A stretch of 64,000 nucleotides of DNA from Campylobacter fetus subsp. fetus (GTDB lineage Bacteria; Campylobacterota; Campylobacteria; Campylobacterales; Campylobacteraceae), in assembly GCF_900475935.1 (NCBI RefSeq), contig NZ_LS483431.1:1302001-1366000 (forward strand), given 5' to 3'. The translations under genes and the position numbers were made by a program. The notes under the pieces are model-generated. The model ran no database searches. It was not told the DNA's origin and worked only from the letters and a program-made list of their open reading frames with translations. This document shows, in pieces, positions 35,112-45,605 of the stretch. Each line of letters starts with the position of its first letter. The first letter of the stretch is position 1.

Positions 35112-35510
35112 TTATTTTATATTTTGTGCTTTTTTACAGCTCTCTTTATCGCCGCTATGACAAGCTCTTATGTAAATATCTTTAGCTATTTCAAGATTTT
35201 TATCCATGCCTTTTCCAGATTCAAACATATAAGCTAACCTTAAACAAGCCGGTAAATATTGAAATTTAGCACAAGTATAATCATAGGCTCTAGCAGCTGT
35301 TTTAAAATCCAATTTATCATAAAAGTAATCGCCCAAATCTTTACAACTGGCTTGAATTCCCGATTTGCACTCTTTATCTAATTTTTCTATTTTAGAATCT
35401 TGGCTAACGCTAAGTGTTTTAGACTCTACCTGTTTTTGAGCTGAAGCTTGTGCACAACCTGCTATGAAGAAACAAGCACCGATCAAAGCAGTAACTTTCA
35501 TGATATTCAT
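35112..35510 (-). CDS. Lipoprotein with Sel1-like (Cys-paired) repeats
   Basis: A 132-residue protein with a signal peptide and lipobox FFIAGCAQ (Cys at 19), so it is probably an anchored periplasmic lipoprotein. The mature part has Sel1/Hcp-like repeats with regularly spaced Cys: KECKSGIQASCKDLGDYF, YTCAKFQYLPACLRLAYMFESGKG and ACHSGDKESCKKAQ. Similar Cys-rich repeat proteins are abundant in Helicobacter and Campylobacter. It lies 10 bases after the RclA-like gene and is probably cotranscribed. Function unknown. Confidence 0.85.
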   Translation of the reverse strand: MNIMKVTALIGACFFIAGCAQASAQKQVESKTLSVSQDSKIEKLDKECKSGIQASCKDLGDYFYDKLDFKTAARAYDYTCAKFQYLPACLRLAYMFESGKGMDKNLEIAKDIYIRACHSGDKESCKKAQNIK

Positions 35511-35520
35511 CTTTTACCTT

Positions 35521-36837
35521 TTAAATTTGACTAAACAAATCGTTTATAGCTTCGCTTATACTAGGATGCGTAAAAATCTGGCTTTTAAACTTAGAAGCTT
35601 TGATTTTATTCTCCATGGCTAAGCTAAACATATTTATTATCTCGTTCGCATTTTTGCAATGCAGCGTGATACCAAGTATTTCATCGCTATTTTTATCCAC
35701 AATGGCTTTCATAAAACCAGTATCGTGAGCTAGAACTTTTGCCATAGGCACAGAGCTCAAATTTACTTTTGCTATCTTTAACTCATGCTTTGATAGCTCC
35801 TTTTCACTTTTGCCAACTTGACTAAGCTCGGTATCCATAAAAGTCGTAGTAGCCCACACGCTTCTATTAGCAGAGCTGCGAGTTTTATCACCAAATATAT
35901 GATTAAACACTATACGATAATCATCAAGGCTGATATAAGTAAATTCCGGTCCGCCTTTACAATCTCCAACAGCATAAATATGAGGTATTGTAGTTTGAAG
36001 ATGATCATTGACAAGCACTTCACATTTATCACCAACTGCTATATTAGCATTTTGTAAAGACAACTCATCTATCGCCGGAGTTCTACCAAATGCGGCTAAA
36101 AATGCATCTGCTTTTATATTTTTACTTATACCGTTTTGATTAAAACTAAGAGTATCGCCATCAAGTCTTTCAAATTTACTACCAAGGATAATTTCTATGC
36201 CTTGAGCCTGCAAAGCCTCTTTTACGCTACTTGAAGTATCATTGTCAAGGTCGGGTAAAAACTCGTTTTTTCTTGCCATAATAGTTACTTTTGAACCAAA
36301 ATTTGCAAACATAGAAGCAAACTCAAGCCCTATAAATCCCATACCTAAAACAATTAAATGCTTAGGTAGTGTTTTTAAATTTAAAATAGCTGTAGAAGTA
36401 TAAATTTGATTTGATTTAACTTCAAACGGAATATCTTTCTCCTTGCTTCCGGTATTTATCACAATTATAGGAGCGCTTAGCTCTTCACCGTCTGCTAAAA
36501 TAGTATTTTCATCTTTAAATTTAGCAGTAGCTTTTATGAGCGTTACATTTGGATTGTCGTTTAACATACCATAGTTTTTAGCTCTAAGCGCACTTACAAG
36601 TGTATCTTTAGCCTCCATAGACTTGCAAAAATACTCATTTCTATCGCTGAAAAACTTAGCATCTTTGCTAAGAGTAACTAGCTTTTTAGTTGGAATGCAA
36701 CCTATATTTATACAAGTTCCTCCGTACATTTTATCGCTTTTTTCTATCAAAGCGACTTTTTTTCCAAGCGTTGCGGCTTTAGCTGCTAAAGTTTTTCCGG
36801 CCTTACCAAATCCGATAATTATCAAATCATACTTCAC
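35521..36837 (-). CDS. rclA: Pyridine nucleotide-disulfide oxidoreductase, RclA-like
   Basis: A 438-residue FAD/NAD(P)H flavoenzyme. The FAD site starts IIIGFGKAGKTLAAK, the redox Cys pair is C42/C47 (GGTCINIGCIPTKK), the NAD(P) loop is LGMGFIGLEFASMF, and the dimer-interface end is QIFTHPSISEAINDLF. The phrases GFGKAGKTLA, FTYISLDDYRIV and the C-terminus resemble E. coli RclA (hypochlorous acid resistance, Cu(II) reduction) more than Lpd or Gor. No rclR, rclB or rclC neighbours are seen. A mercuric-reductase-like role is less likely because no N-terminal metal-binding domain is present. Confidence 0.8.
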   Translation of the reverse strand: MKYDLIIIGFGKAGKTLAAKAATLGKKVALIEKSDKMYGGTCINIGCIPTKKLVTLSKDAKFFSDRNEYFCKSMEAKDTLVSALRAKNYGMLNDNPNVTLIKATAKFKDENTILADGEELSAPIIVINTGSKEKDIPFEVKSNQIYTSTAILNLKTLPKHLIVLGMGFIGLEFASMFANFGSKVTIMARKNEFLPDLDNDTSSSVKEALQAQGIEIILGSKFERLDGDTLSFNQNGISKNIKADAFLAAFGRTPAIDELSLQNANIAVGDKCEVLVNDHLQTTIPHIYAVGDCKGGPEFTYISLDDYRIVFNHIFGDKTRSSANRSVWATTTFMDTELSQVGKSEKELSKHELKIAKVNLSSVPMAKVLAHDTGFMKAIVDKNSDEILGITLHCKNANEIINMFSLAMENKIKASKFKSQIFTHPSISEAINDLFSQI

Positions 36838-36846
36838 GACTCTCCT

Positions 36847-37170
36847 TTACGCACGGCTTAGGATATAATATGTCTCCTTACCGTTTAGTTTTTTGATTTT
36901 GAACTTGTATTTTAACGCCCATTCGTTAACCATATCATTGAAGGTTTGTTTAACTTCATCATCGTTTGATTCACATTTAATCTTAAAAACATCTTCGCTA
37001 TTTGATATAGCGACGAAAGAAGTATATATTTTTAATTTTTCATTTAAATTTAAAATATGAGAAATTTCATTCTCATCAAAGTCGCAAGCAGACAAAATTC
37101 TTTTAACCTGCTCTAGCAAAGCACTATTTACGTTATACCCAAGACCAGTTAAAACTAGATCTAAGCTCAT
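36847..37170 (-). CDS. Hypothetical protein, 107 residues
   Basis: I do not recognise a family. The protein starts MSLDLVLTGLGYNVNSALLEQV, has no signal peptide or membrane helix, and is a mix of predicted helix and strand, with ISNSEDVFKIKCESNDDE in the middle. AAGGAGAAAA lies before the ATG. It is placed between prfB (45 bases upstream) and the RclA-like gene (9 bases downstream) on the same strand, so it is likely translated as part of that unit. Codon use looks like that of its neighbours. Confidence 0.7.
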   Translation of the reverse strand: MSLDLVLTGLGYNVNSALLEQVKRILSACDFDENEISHILNLNEKLKIYTSFVAISNSEDVFKIKCESNDDEVKQTFNDMVNEWALKYKFKIKKLNGKETYYILSRA

Positions 37171-37215
37171 TTTTTCTCCTTATTTTAGTTTGATTTATTA
37201 AATTTATATATGAAA

Positions 37216-38325
37216 CTACTCTTTGTTTGCGCTACTTTTTTGGCTTATAAGTACTGATTCTATTATCTTTTTTATATCGCCATCGAGTATAGCGTCTGTT
37301 TGGCTGTACGCCTCGCCGCTTCTAGTGTCTTTGACTTGCTGATACGGAAAAAGTACGTATGAGCGTATCTGATGACCCCAGCCGATTTCACTTTTTTCTA
37401 TGGCGTTATTTGCTTCTTGCTGCTTCATAAGCTCAAATTCGTAAAGTCTTGATTTTAACATTTTCATAGCCGTAGCTTTGTTTTTATGCTGACTTCTGTC
37501 GTTTTGGCACTGCACAACGATACCTGTTGGTATATGAGTTATACGCACCGCACTTTCTGTTTTATTTACGTGCTGCCCACCTGCTCCACTAGCTCTGTAA
37601 TAATCCAATCTAAGGTCTTTTTCTTCTATTTCTATAGCTATATCATCATCAACTTCAGGGCTTACCATTACGCTTGAAAAGCTTGTATGACGGCGTCCTG
37701 CACTATCAAACGGGCTAGTTCTAACAAGGCGGTGGACACCATTTTCAGCTTTTAGATACCCATAAGCATTCTCGCCTTTTACGATAAAGCTTACATCTTT
37801 TAGTCCCGCTTCATCACCTTCTTGAAAGTCTAAAGTTTCAACTTTAAATCCCTCTCTCTCACAAAATCTCAAATACATCCTATAAAGCATACTTGCCCAG
37901 TCATTGCTCTCAGTTCCTCCGGCTCCTGGATGGATGCTTACTATAGCGTTTTTACTGTCGTCTTCTCCGCTAAGCATCATAGAAATTTCTAAATTCGTTA
38001 TCTTATTTTCAAGATTTTGTGCATCTTCAAAAAGCGAATTTATAGTTTGCTCATCATCTTCGGCATTTGCTAATTCATAAAGCTCATAAGCATCACTTAT
38101 TGCACTTTTTACGTTTTTAAATTTGCAAAGCATATTTGAAATTTTAGTTTTTTCTTTTCCTATTTCACCGGCTTTTTTGATATCATTCCAAAACTCAGGT
38201 CTGTTTTCTATATCTTCTATCTCTTTAAGTCTTATTTCTATATCTTGAGGTTTTATAACACGACTTATATTTTGAACTTTAGTATTTAATTTTTTTAAAA
38301 GTTCTGTATATTCGTAACTATCCAA
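37216..38325 (-). CDS. prfB: Peptide chain release factor 2
   Basis: RF2 releases peptides at UGA and UAA. The 369 residues show the stop-reading SPF motif in [15 protein letters not shown] (near 205) and the GGQ motif in [15 protein letters not shown] (near 248). The frame is uninterrupted, so it lacks the programmed +1 frameshift found near codon 25 in E. coli prfB. A TAAAAT -10 candidate lies at 38349-38354. Confidence 0.97.
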   Translation of the reverse strand: MDSYEYTELLKKLNTKVQNISRVIKPQDIEIRLKEIEDIENRPEFWNDIKKAGEIGKEKTKISNMLCKFKNVKSAISDAYELYELANAEDDEQTINSLFEDAQNLENKITNLEISMMLSGEDDSKNAIVSIHPGAGGTESNDWASMLYRMYLRFCEREGFKVETLDFQEGDEAGLKDVSFIVKGENAYGYLKAENGVHRLVRTSPFDSAGRRHTSFSSVMVSPEVDDDIAIEIEEKDLRLDYYRASGAGGQHVNKTESAVRITHIPTGIVVQCQNDRSQHKNKATAMKMLKSRLYEFELMKQQEANNAIEKSEIGWGHQIRSYVLFPYQQVKDTRSGEAYSQTDAILDGDIKKIIESVLISQKSSANKE

Positions 38326-38496
38326 ATTATATCCTTAATTTTTTCGTAATTTTATCAAATTTTTCGTTAAAATTTGGTTATGAGATTTTAGTTGTAAAAC
38401 TCAGTACGCATATGATAACTAAACTATAAATATCACATTTTAGAAAAATTATGATAAAATATTAGATTAAAAATTCTTACAAAGAGTAATTCAAAA

Positions 38497-39318
38497 ATGC
38501 AAATATTAAAAAGTGTTAGCGAACTTTTAGAATTTCGCAATAACTGCGGCGGCAGTGTAGGTTTTGTACCTACTATGGGTGCTTTACATAACGGTCATGC
38601 AACGCTTATAAAAAATTCGGTTTCGCAAAACGACGATACGATAGTAAGCGTATTTGTAAATCCTACGCAATTTTTACCCGGAGAGGATCTAGAAAAATAT
38701 CCAAGAAATCAAAGCGGAGATATAAAAATATGTGAATTGTGCGGAGCAAGCGCGCTGTTTTTTCCAAATGCAGATGAAATATACAGTAAAGACGAACCGC
38801 TCATAATCGCTCCAAAACGTATATCCACCATACTTGAGGGCGCTACTAGACCGGGTCATTTTGATGGCGTATGTATGGTTTTAAACAAATTATTTAATCT
38901 TGTATCTCCGACTAGAGCGTATTTTGGTAAAAAAGATTCTCAGCAGCTAGTAATTGTACAAAATATGGTAAAAAGATTTTTTTTAAATTTAGAAATAGTA
39001 CCTTGTGATATAGTAAGAGAAAGCGACGGATTGGCACTTTCAAGCAGAAATAGTTATCTAAACGACGACGAACTTTGCTATGCTTTAAAGTTATCAAGAT
39101 CCCTTATGAGAGCTTCAAATTTAATAAAAGCAAACGAGCTAAACTCAAATATCATAAAATCATCTATGAGTGAGTGCTTAGAGCCGTTAAAAGTCGATTA
39201 TATCGCTGTTGTAGATAGAAATTTCGAACCGATAGAAAATGTAGAGATAGGAAATAGCATAATTTTGGTCGCTGCATATGTTGGTAAAACCAGATTAATA
39301 GATAATATATGGATATAA
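38497..39318 (+). CDS. panC: Pantothenate synthetase
   Basis: It joins pantoate and beta-alanine with ATP to form pantothenate. The 273 residues include [17 protein letters not shown] (the HxGH nucleotide site, near 22-38), [25 protein letters not shown] and SSRNSYL (KMSKS-like). GATAAAAT lies at 38453-38460 upstream as a possible -10 box. panB and panD are not adjacent. rimO follows after 1 base. Confidence 0.96.
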   Translation: MQILKSVSELLEFRNNCGGSVGFVPTMGALHNGHATLIKNSVSQNDDTIVSVFVNPTQFLPGEDLEKYPRNQSGDIKICELCGASALFFPNADEIYSKDEPLIIAPKRISTILEGATRPGHFDGVCMVLNKLFNLVSPTRAYFGKKDSQQLVIVQNMVKRFFLNLEIVPCDIVRESDGLALSSRNSYLNDDELCYALKLSRSLMRASNLIKANELNSNIIKSSMSECLEPLKVDYIAVVDRNFEPIENVEIGNSIILVAAYVGKTRLIDNIWI

Positions 39319-39319
39319 T

Positions 39320-40630
39320 ATGCCAAATTTATACTTAGTTTCATTAGGATGCAATAAAAATCTAGTCGATAGCGAGATAATGCTAGGACGTCTTAGCTCA
39401 TATAATATAGTAGATAAACCAAATAATGCGGATGTAATGATAGTGAATACTTGTGGATTTATAGAGAGCGCAAAAGAAGAGAGCGTAAGGACTATACTAG
39501 AACTAGCAAGTTATAAAAAAGAAAATAGCGTATTGGTAGTCACAGGTTGTCTTATGCAAAGATATCGCGACGAGCTTATGAAAGAACTTCCAGAAGTAGA
39601 TATATTTACAGGAGTGGGCGACTATGCTAGCATAGATGAAATGATACTAAAAAAGCAAAATCTGTTTAGTCCTGGTGTTTATCTGCAAAAAAGCGACACA
39701 AAACGCGTTATAACCGGCTCTAGCTATCATGCATATATAAAAATAGCCGAAGGCTGCAATCAAAAATGTAGTTTTTGTGCCATACCCACTTTCAAAGGCA
39801 AACTAAAAAGCAGAGATATAAACAGCATAATCAAAGAAGTAAAAGAGCTAACAAAAGACGGATATAGCGACTTTAGCTTCATCGCACAAGATACTAGCTC
39901 ATTTTTAAGAGACGCAGGGATAAATGATGGGCTCATAAAGCTCATAGATGAAGTAGAAAAGATAGAAGCAGTAAAATCTGCTAGAATTCTCTACTTATAT
40001 CCAACAACTGCGAGTATGGAGCTTATAGATAAAATTATAGCTTCGCCTAAATTCGTAAATTATTTTGATATGCCTATCCAACATATAAATGACGATATGT
40101 TAAAGATAATGAGGCGAGGAAGTTCAAAAGAGCGCTTAAAAGAGCTTTTAACAAAGATGAGAGCAGCGCCTAAAAGCTTTTTGCGAACAGGAATTATAAT
40201 AGGTCATCCGGGGGAGACTGGGGAGCGATTTGATGAGTTGTGCGATTTTTTAACCGAGTTCAAATTTGATAGGATATCGGCTTTTGCTTACTCTAAAGAA
40301 GAAGGTACTCTAGCTTATGAGATGGAGCAAATTCCTTCTAAAACCATAACAAAAAGACTAAATACGATAGAAAAAATTATAAAAAAACAGATAGAAGGTA
40401 GTTTCAAAAGTCTAGTAGGCGAGGTCATAAAAGTCCAGATAAACGGCTCAAGCAGCGAAGGAGAAATGTTTTTTGGAGCTAAAAGCATAATATGGGATAG
40501 AGAGATCGACGGCGAGATTCTCATAAATGACACTCAAATAAAAGATCCTAAAGTGGGCGAAATTTATGACTGCAAGATAAATGAATTTGTCAAAGACAAG
40601 CTTATCGGAGAGATTATTTGCAACTCTTAA
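39320..40630 (+). CDS. rimO: Ribosomal protein S12 methylthiotransferase RimO
   Basis: A radical-SAM enzyme that adds a methylthio group to an Asp of S12. The 436 residues comprise the N-terminal UPF0004 domain with three Cys ([25 protein letters not shown]), the radical-SAM cluster [13 protein letters not shown] (near 153), and a C-terminal TRAM domain with a gap-shortened end. The paralogue miaB is also in the window. The 3' end overlaps tilS by 13 bases. Confidence 0.95.
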   Translation: MPNLYLVSLGCNKNLVDSEIMLGRLSSYNIVDKPNNADVMIVNTCGFIESAKEESVRTILELASYKKENSVLVVTGCLMQRYRDELMKELPEVDIFTGVGDYASIDEMILKKQNLFSPGVYLQKSDTKRVITGSSYHAYIKIAEGCNQKCSFCAIPTFKGKLKSRDINSIIKEVKELTKDGYSDFSFIAQDTSSFLRDAGINDGLIKLIDEVEKIEAVKSARILYLYPTTASMELIDKIIASPKFVNYFDMPIQHINDDMLKIMRRGSSKERLKELLTKMRAAPKSFLRTGIIIGHPGETGERFDELCDFLTEFKFDRISAFAYSKEEGTLAYEMEQIPSKTITKRLNTIEKIIKKQIEGSFKSLVGEVIKVQINGSSSEGEMFFGAKSIIWDREIDGEILINDTQIKDPKVGEIYDCKINEFVKDKLIGEIICNS

Positions 40631-41628
40631 ATTTAGATAGTTTGCATCATAAAAAGTGCTTGTTAGCATTTTCATATGGAACCGACAGTACCGCACTTTT
40701 TCATATATTAAATGAGAAAAATATCGAGTTTGACTGCGCATTTATAAATTATAAAACCAGAGTGCAAAGTGACGAAGAAGAAGTTAGCGCAAAGGAACTT
40801 TGCTTAAAATTTAATAAAAATATTCATATAAAAATAGCACCTTTAAATTTAGAAAATGGCTCAAATTTTGAGAAAAAGGCACGCGATATTAGACATAAAT
40901 TTTTTGATGAAATTTGTATTAAATTTAACTATGACACACTGATTTTAGCTCATCAGCTAAATGACTGCTTAGAGTGGCTATTTATGCAGCTTAGCAAAGG
41001 TTCTGGAACAGTGCAGTTATGTGGATTAGAGCCTACAAATACAAAAATAGCCGAATTTGAAAATATCAAAAAACAAATTAGCGTTATAAGACCGCTGATA
41101 AACGTAAGTAGAAATGAGATTATATCTTATTTAAAACAGAAAAATATCAACTACTTCACAGATATTTCAAATTTCGATTTTAAATTCAAAAGAAACTTTA
41201 TAAGAGCAAATTTCAGTGATGCTTTTATAGAAAAATTTGAAAAAGGAGTTATAAAAAGCTTTGAGTTTTTAAGAGCAGATAGAACTGCGCTTTTAGGGGA
41301 GTTTATCTATGAAGACTCGGAGTTTTTTATCATAGAAAAAAGCATAAATTCTATAAATTTAGTAGATTTGGCTTGTAAAAAATTAGATGTTTTAATGAGC
41401 CAAAGCTCAAGAAAACAATGCTTAAAAAACGATTGCGTGATATCTCACAAAGTGTGTGTAACTTCTAATGAAACGAACTATTTCGTAGCACCGTTTATAA
41501 AGAAAAAAATGGATAAAAAATTCAAAGAAAAGTGTAGAGTTTTACGCATTCCTCCACTACTTCGCGGATATTTAAGTCAAAATCAACATCTTATGTCTCT
41601 TTTTGAGAAACATAAACCTTTATCTTAA
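40618..41628 (+). CDS. tilS: tRNA(Ile)-lysidine synthetase
   Basis: It modifies C34 of the CAU-anticodon tRNA-Ile to lysidine so that it reads AUA. The 336-residue PP-loop ATPase starts at TTG inside the end of rimO. Its ATP loop reads [12 protein letters not shown], where most TilS have SGGx[10 protein letters not shown] and [14 protein letters not shown] are consistent with TilS. The last 38 bases overlap the 3' end of the convergent PilO-like gene. Confidence 0.88.
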   Translation: MQLLNLDSLHHKKCLLAFSYGTDSTALFHILNEKNIEFDCAFINYKTRVQSDEEEVSAKELCLKFNKNIHIKIAPLNLENGSNFEKKARDIRHKFFDEICIKFNYDTLILAHQLNDCLEWLFMQLSKGSGTVQLCGLEPTNTKIAEFENIKKQISVIRPLINVSRNEIISYLKQKNINYFTDISNFDFKFKRNFIRANFSDAFIEKFEKGVIKSFEFLRADRTALLGEFIYEDSEFFIIEKSINSINLVDLACKKLDVLMSQSSRKQCLKNDCVISHKVCVTSNETNYFVAPFIKKKMDKKFKEKCRVLRIPPLLRGYLSQNQHLMSLFEKHKPLS

Positions 41629-42127
41629 AACTCGTATCTATCTTATCCCCGTTTCCCTTCATAGAGATAGGAAAATCAACCCTTATTATATTCTCGTATT
41701 CATTTATAAAATCTATAAAACTATAAAAATTTTGGGGGCTTTTTATAAGACCGGTGACATTTAATTCATATCTCAAAAAATGTTCGTTTTTATCTAACTG
41801 CGGAAGTTTATTTAACTTCACATTGCTAAAATATTTTCCGGCTCCAGTTACGAATTTCATCTCGTTAAAATGACTAACTATAGCTTCTAAAGGTCTTATA
41901 TTTTTATCTTTTAAGCTTGTTAAATTTGCTAATTGACTGTTATATAATTGTTCTATTTTGTTTAAATTTATTATCTTATCATTGTTGATAATTTTTGCAT
42001 TTTTATACTCTTTGATACTAGGTACTATAAAACCAAATATCATGATAATACAGCAAATTGCAAAAACTAATGCGTAAAATAGTAGTTTTACGATATCAAT
42101 CTCTTCTAAGCTTCTATCTTTTCTCAT
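41591..42127 (-). CDS. PilO-like membrane protein (type II secretion/competence-like)
   Basis: 178 residues with one transmembrane helix (about 13-35), a coiled-coil stretch (38-75), and a compact ferredoxin-like periplasmic part ending [28 protein letters not shown]. This layout matches PilO/GspM-type proteins. It is the third gene of a three-gene set, overlapping its neighbour by 14 bases. Campylobacters use such proteins in the Cts competence system, but sequence identity to known families looks low. Confidence 0.6.
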   Translation of the reverse strand: MRKDRSLEEIDIVKLLFYALVFAICCIIMIFGFIVPSIKEYKNAKIINNDKIINLNKIEQLYNSQLANLTSLKDKNIRPLEAIVSHFNEMKFVTGAGKYFSNVKLNKLPQLDKNEHFLRYELNVTGLIKSPQNFYSFIDFINEYENIIRVDFPISMKGNGDKIDTSFKIKVYVSQKET

Positions 42128-42641
42128 TTTCGACCTCTAAATTATCCATTTTATTTATACTAACGAAGTTAAACCAACCATTTTCTAGCTGATAAAAAGT
42201 AGTACTTGAGCTATTAAAGATAGATTTTAATGGAGCTTCTAGTAGCAGCTTATAAACATCTTTTGTAGGAGTAAGTCCTTTGACGATAAGTGAGTTTGTA
42301 TCAATATAAACATCATTTAACGTGATAGCATCTGGCACCAAATCAAATAGATTATGAAGACTTTTTTTTAGAATATTATTTGATGAATATATATCAAGAG
42401 CAGCATCTCTTTGCACCATAAGAGTCTTCATCTCGGATTTTAAATTTGAAATCTGTGCAAATATCTTGTCGTATCTGATTTGTTTTTCGTCGTTTTGTTT
42501 TTTAAGCGAATATGTTTCAAATTTAATAAATAAATCAGCGCATACCAAAGAAAAAGTTACTATCAAAATAGCAGCTATCCATATCTTAGAAAATATTGAA
42601 AATATCGGTTTTAATTTTGGTTTAATAAAGCTATAACTCAT
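42114..42641 (-). CDS. PilN-like membrane protein (type II secretion/competence-like)
   Basis: 175 residues: a short cytoplasmic N-terminus (MSYSFIKPKLKPIF), one helix (about 18-38), a coiled coil (44-75), and a C-terminal domain with LFDLVPDAITLNDVYIDTNSLIVKGLT. That phrase is typical of PilN/fimbrial assembly proteins. It overlaps the upstream PilM-like gene by 4 bases and the PilO-like gene by 14. Probably part of an inner-membrane alignment complex. Confidence 0.65.
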   Translation of the reverse strand: MSYSFIKPKLKPIFSIFSKIWIAAILIVTFSLVCADLFIKFETYSLKKQNDEKQIRYDKIFAQISNLKSEMKTLMVQRDAALDIYSSNNILKKSLHNLFDLVPDAITLNDVYIDTNSLIVKGLTPTKDVYKLLLEAPLKSIFNSSSTTFYQLENGWFNFVSINKMDNLEVENEKR

Positions 42642-43639
42642 ACATAAAGCTCTCTGATCATAATATCATTCATATCATTTTCAATATTTATCTCTTGTAT
42701 ATCGGCTTCTATCAAAAGCTCTGATTCAAGGATGCTTAAAAATGACTTTTCTAATTTCAAACCATCAAAAATCATTATATGCTCTATAAAATCGCTTCTA
42801 TAAGCTTCATTTTTATAAAACTCCATAATCGCCAAACGTATATTATTTAAAAGCAAAGTTTCTCTACCGATATCTCTTACGCTATCTTCTAAATTTCTAT
42901 TGATATCATTTATTTCAGAGCTTTGCAGATCTTCAAAAGACTCTTTTTTTGAACTATTTATAACGGAGCTTAAATCATCTAGTCCGTCTAATTCGTTTAG
43001 CTTATCTTCTTCTTTTTCTATAACATTGTCTATATCTGTAGTATCTTCTTTACTAAGCTCTTTTTCATCTACCAAATGACTACTGTCTTTTCTAGTATCA
43101 AAATATGCCGAAAATCTCATTTCTTTATTTTGAAATATCATCATAGTCATGCTATCTTCTATATTATAGATATATAGTATCAATTTATCTTTTATCATAT
43201 TTCTTAAGATACTCTCATATAAGATAGAAAACGGGGAATATATAAGATCTGCATCAGCTCTATTTAGAGAACTATCAAAAGCTGCTATTTCACCTTTTGG
43301 GACTACAATAGACCAGTTATTATCCACAGCTACTATATCTACGCTATTGTATTGTATAGCAAATTTAGAAAAATCTTGCTTACTAACCGCAGGGATAGCC
43401 CACTGCTTTGGACTATTTAATAAAACAGATAGATATACCGAGTGGTACTCGCTTTCGCGCTTTTTTAAATATTCGTTAAATTTAATATCGACTCTACCAT
43501 CTGTACAGTCAAATACGGCTTCTAAATTTTTTATAATTTTACCATTTTTAATGGCTCTAGCATATGTATAGCATTGATTATCTTTTATAACCGCACTTAC
43601 ATAAAGAGTTGATAAAAACTTTCTAATCCAAGAAGCCAT
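42638..43639 (-). CDS. PilM/GspL-like cytoplasmic protein
   Basis: 333 residues without membrane helices. The first about 180 residues look like a divergent actin-like PilM/GspL fold (SAVIKDNQCYTYARAIKNGK; VDIVAVDNNWSIVVPKGE), although the ATP motifs are not clear. A highly acidic linker follows (about 185-250), then a conserved C-terminal part. The place ahead of PilN-like and PilO-like genes is the main evidence. It could match a Cts competence protein in C. jejuni, but I cannot assign which. Confidence 0.5.
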   Translation of the reverse strand: MASWIRKFLSTLYVSAVIKDNQCYTYARAIKNGKIIKNLEAVFDCTDGRVDIKFNEYLKKRESEYHSVYLSVLLNSPKQWAIPAVSKQDFSKFAIQYNSVDIVAVDNNWSIVVPKGEIAAFDSSLNRADADLIYSPFSILYESILRNMIKDKLILYIYNIEDSMTMMIFQNKEMRFSAYFDTRKDSSHLVDEKELSKEDTTDIDNVIEKEEDKLNELDGLDDLSSVINSSKKESFEDLQSSEINDINRNLEDSVRDIGRETLLLNNIRLAIMEFYKNEAYRSDFIEHIMIFDGLKLEKSFLSILESELLIEADIQEINIENDMNDIMIRELYV

Positions 43640-43705
43640 ACCTTGCCTTAAAATTTAATTACATATGTTATCAAATTTAGCATTAAAATTATATTATACA
43701 CTAAT

Positions 43706-44317
43706 TTAGTTAGGCATTTTGCTTAATATAAGTGCTTTAGCGTCATCCATACTAAGCCCTGATATGCTAAACGGCTCACTTAGGGTATAGGTTATTTTGC
43801 TAAATGGTTTTGGTAAAACCATCTTATCCCAACTGCCAAATTGCCAAAATTTACTGGCTTCGTAATTGAGAATTACGATATTTACATTCATCTTTTGAGG
43901 AATAGCGACACATCCATCTGAAATACTATGCCTAGGACCTTTTGGACCATCTGGAGTTATGGCAACGTCGGCTCCTTCTTTTATCGTTCTAAAAGCAGCT
44001 AAAAGTGCCTTTAAAGCCCCTTTTGTAGTACTTCCTCTAATAGTACCTATGCCAAAATGATAAGAAACGCCATTTACCATTTCTCCGTCTTTATGGTCTG
44101 AAATCATGACTTTTACATTTTTAGTATCCCACCATTTTTTAAATACAAACGGAAGCATCACAAGCTTTCCATGCCAAAAAAGAATTACGCAAGGCTCTTT
44201 TGAGATACTTTTGCCTTTAAACTCTTTTTTACAAGTTATATATATGATATGCATAATAGATATGATTGACAACTCGACAAATTTGATAAAAAATTTATCT
44301 TTAAATGATTTGACCAT
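43706..44317 (-). CDS. DUF374-type lysophospholipid acyltransferase family protein
   Basis: 203 residues with one N-terminal hydrophobic segment (about 10-28). The acyltransferase-like HxxxxD region is replaced by [10 protein letters not shown]. The stretch [24 protein letters not shown] and the hallmark [17 protein letters not shown] are clear marks of the DUF374/LPLAT family. The acyl donor and acceptor are unknown. Lipid A-related roles have been proposed for the family. The first 17 bases overlap the end of miaB. Confidence 0.85.
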
Positions 44318-45605
44318 ATAAAACCATTCTTTTTGGATCCGTAATTTTTACTTTTAGTATCTTTCCAAGTAACTCTTCGCTGCCATTAGTTTGCACCAAA
44401 AAGTTGTTAAATGTACGCCCTGCTACGCTACTGTTTGCTCTAAGTTCTTCAAAATATACCTCATGAATAGAGTTTTTTTGAGCTTTTACAATCTCATCTA
44501 AAATTTCAGTATGCCTAGCTTGAAGCGTACTTAAGCGCCTACTTGCTATATCGCTATTTACTTGATTCGTCATACTTGCAGCAGGAGTTAGCGGACGAGA
44601 TGAGTATTTAAATGAAAACATCTGTTCAAATTTGATGCTTTCTACAACACTCATAGTATCGGCAAAATCCCTATCGCTTTCACCTGGAAACGCTACTATG
44701 ATATCTGTAGAAATAGTAACATCGGAGCAAATCTCTCTTAATTTTAAAGCGCGATCCAAAAACCACTCTTTCGTGTATCCTCTTTTCATAGCTTTTAAAA
44801 TCTCATTTGAGCCGCTTTGCAAAGGCATATGCATGGATTTACAAATTTTAGGATTTGTGCTAAATTCTTTTAAAAACTTATCATCCATGTGCAGCGGATG
44901 AGGACTGGTAAAACGAATTCTCTCTACGCCATCAACTTCGCTTATTAAATTTAAAAGGTCGCTAAAATCTATCTTTTCATGAGTTCCTGAAAATCTTTTA
45001 CCGTAATTATTTACATTTTGACCAAGCAAAAATATCTCTTTTGCGCCAGAAGAAGCTGCTTTTCTCACCTCTTTTAAAATAATATCTTTTGGAATGCTTA
45101 TCTCATCGCCTCTGGTTTGTGGAACAATGCAATAAGTACATTTTTTATCACAACCTATCATAATATTTACAAAGCTCTTATAAGGACTTGAGCGAAAATC
45201 TCCAAAAGCATACTCGCTCTCATCGTGATTTATATCTACGCTTACGAATTTTGGAGTATTAAGCGCTGTTGTTATTTTAGATATATTTCTAGCGCCAAGA
45301 ACGAAATCTACATATGGAGCGCGCTTAAAAACTTCACTTCCAAGGTGACTTGCAGTGCAACCGCAAACTCCTATCTTTGCCCCTTTTTTCTTAGCTTTTT
45401 CGTATGTTCCGACCTCGCTAAAAAGCTTATGAACCGGTTTTTCTCTAACTGAGCAGGTATTTATGAGTATGAGATCAGCATCCTCAATAATATTAGTAAC
45501 TTCGTAATTTTCTTTTTGACTTAGTTCGGCAATGATATGCTCACTATCGCGAACATTCATCGCGCAACCTAAAGTCTCTATAAACAGTTTCTTTTTGACA
45601 CTCAA
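44301..45605 (-). CDS. miaB: tRNA-2-methylthio-N6-dimethylallyladenosine synthase MiaB
   Basis: A radical-SAM methylthiotransferase acting on i6A37 of tRNAs. The 434 residues have the N-terminal MTTase domain with Cys in [22 protein letters not shown] and GVCGCTAS, and the radical-SAM cluster [17 protein letters not shown] (near 149). The C-terminal TRAM domain ends [17 protein letters not shown]. It overlaps the HP0268-like gene by 4 bases (ATGA). Confidence 0.97.

Noticed and set aside
37216-38325. Possible programmed frameshift in prfB
   Set aside because: The RF2 frame is continuous from start to stop. The in-frame UGA of the E. coli type is absent.
44301-45605. MiaB and RimO as duplicates of one gene
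   Set aside because: Both are radical-SAM methylthiotransferases, but their domain details and neighbours differ, and each matches its own subfamily (tRNA and S12).
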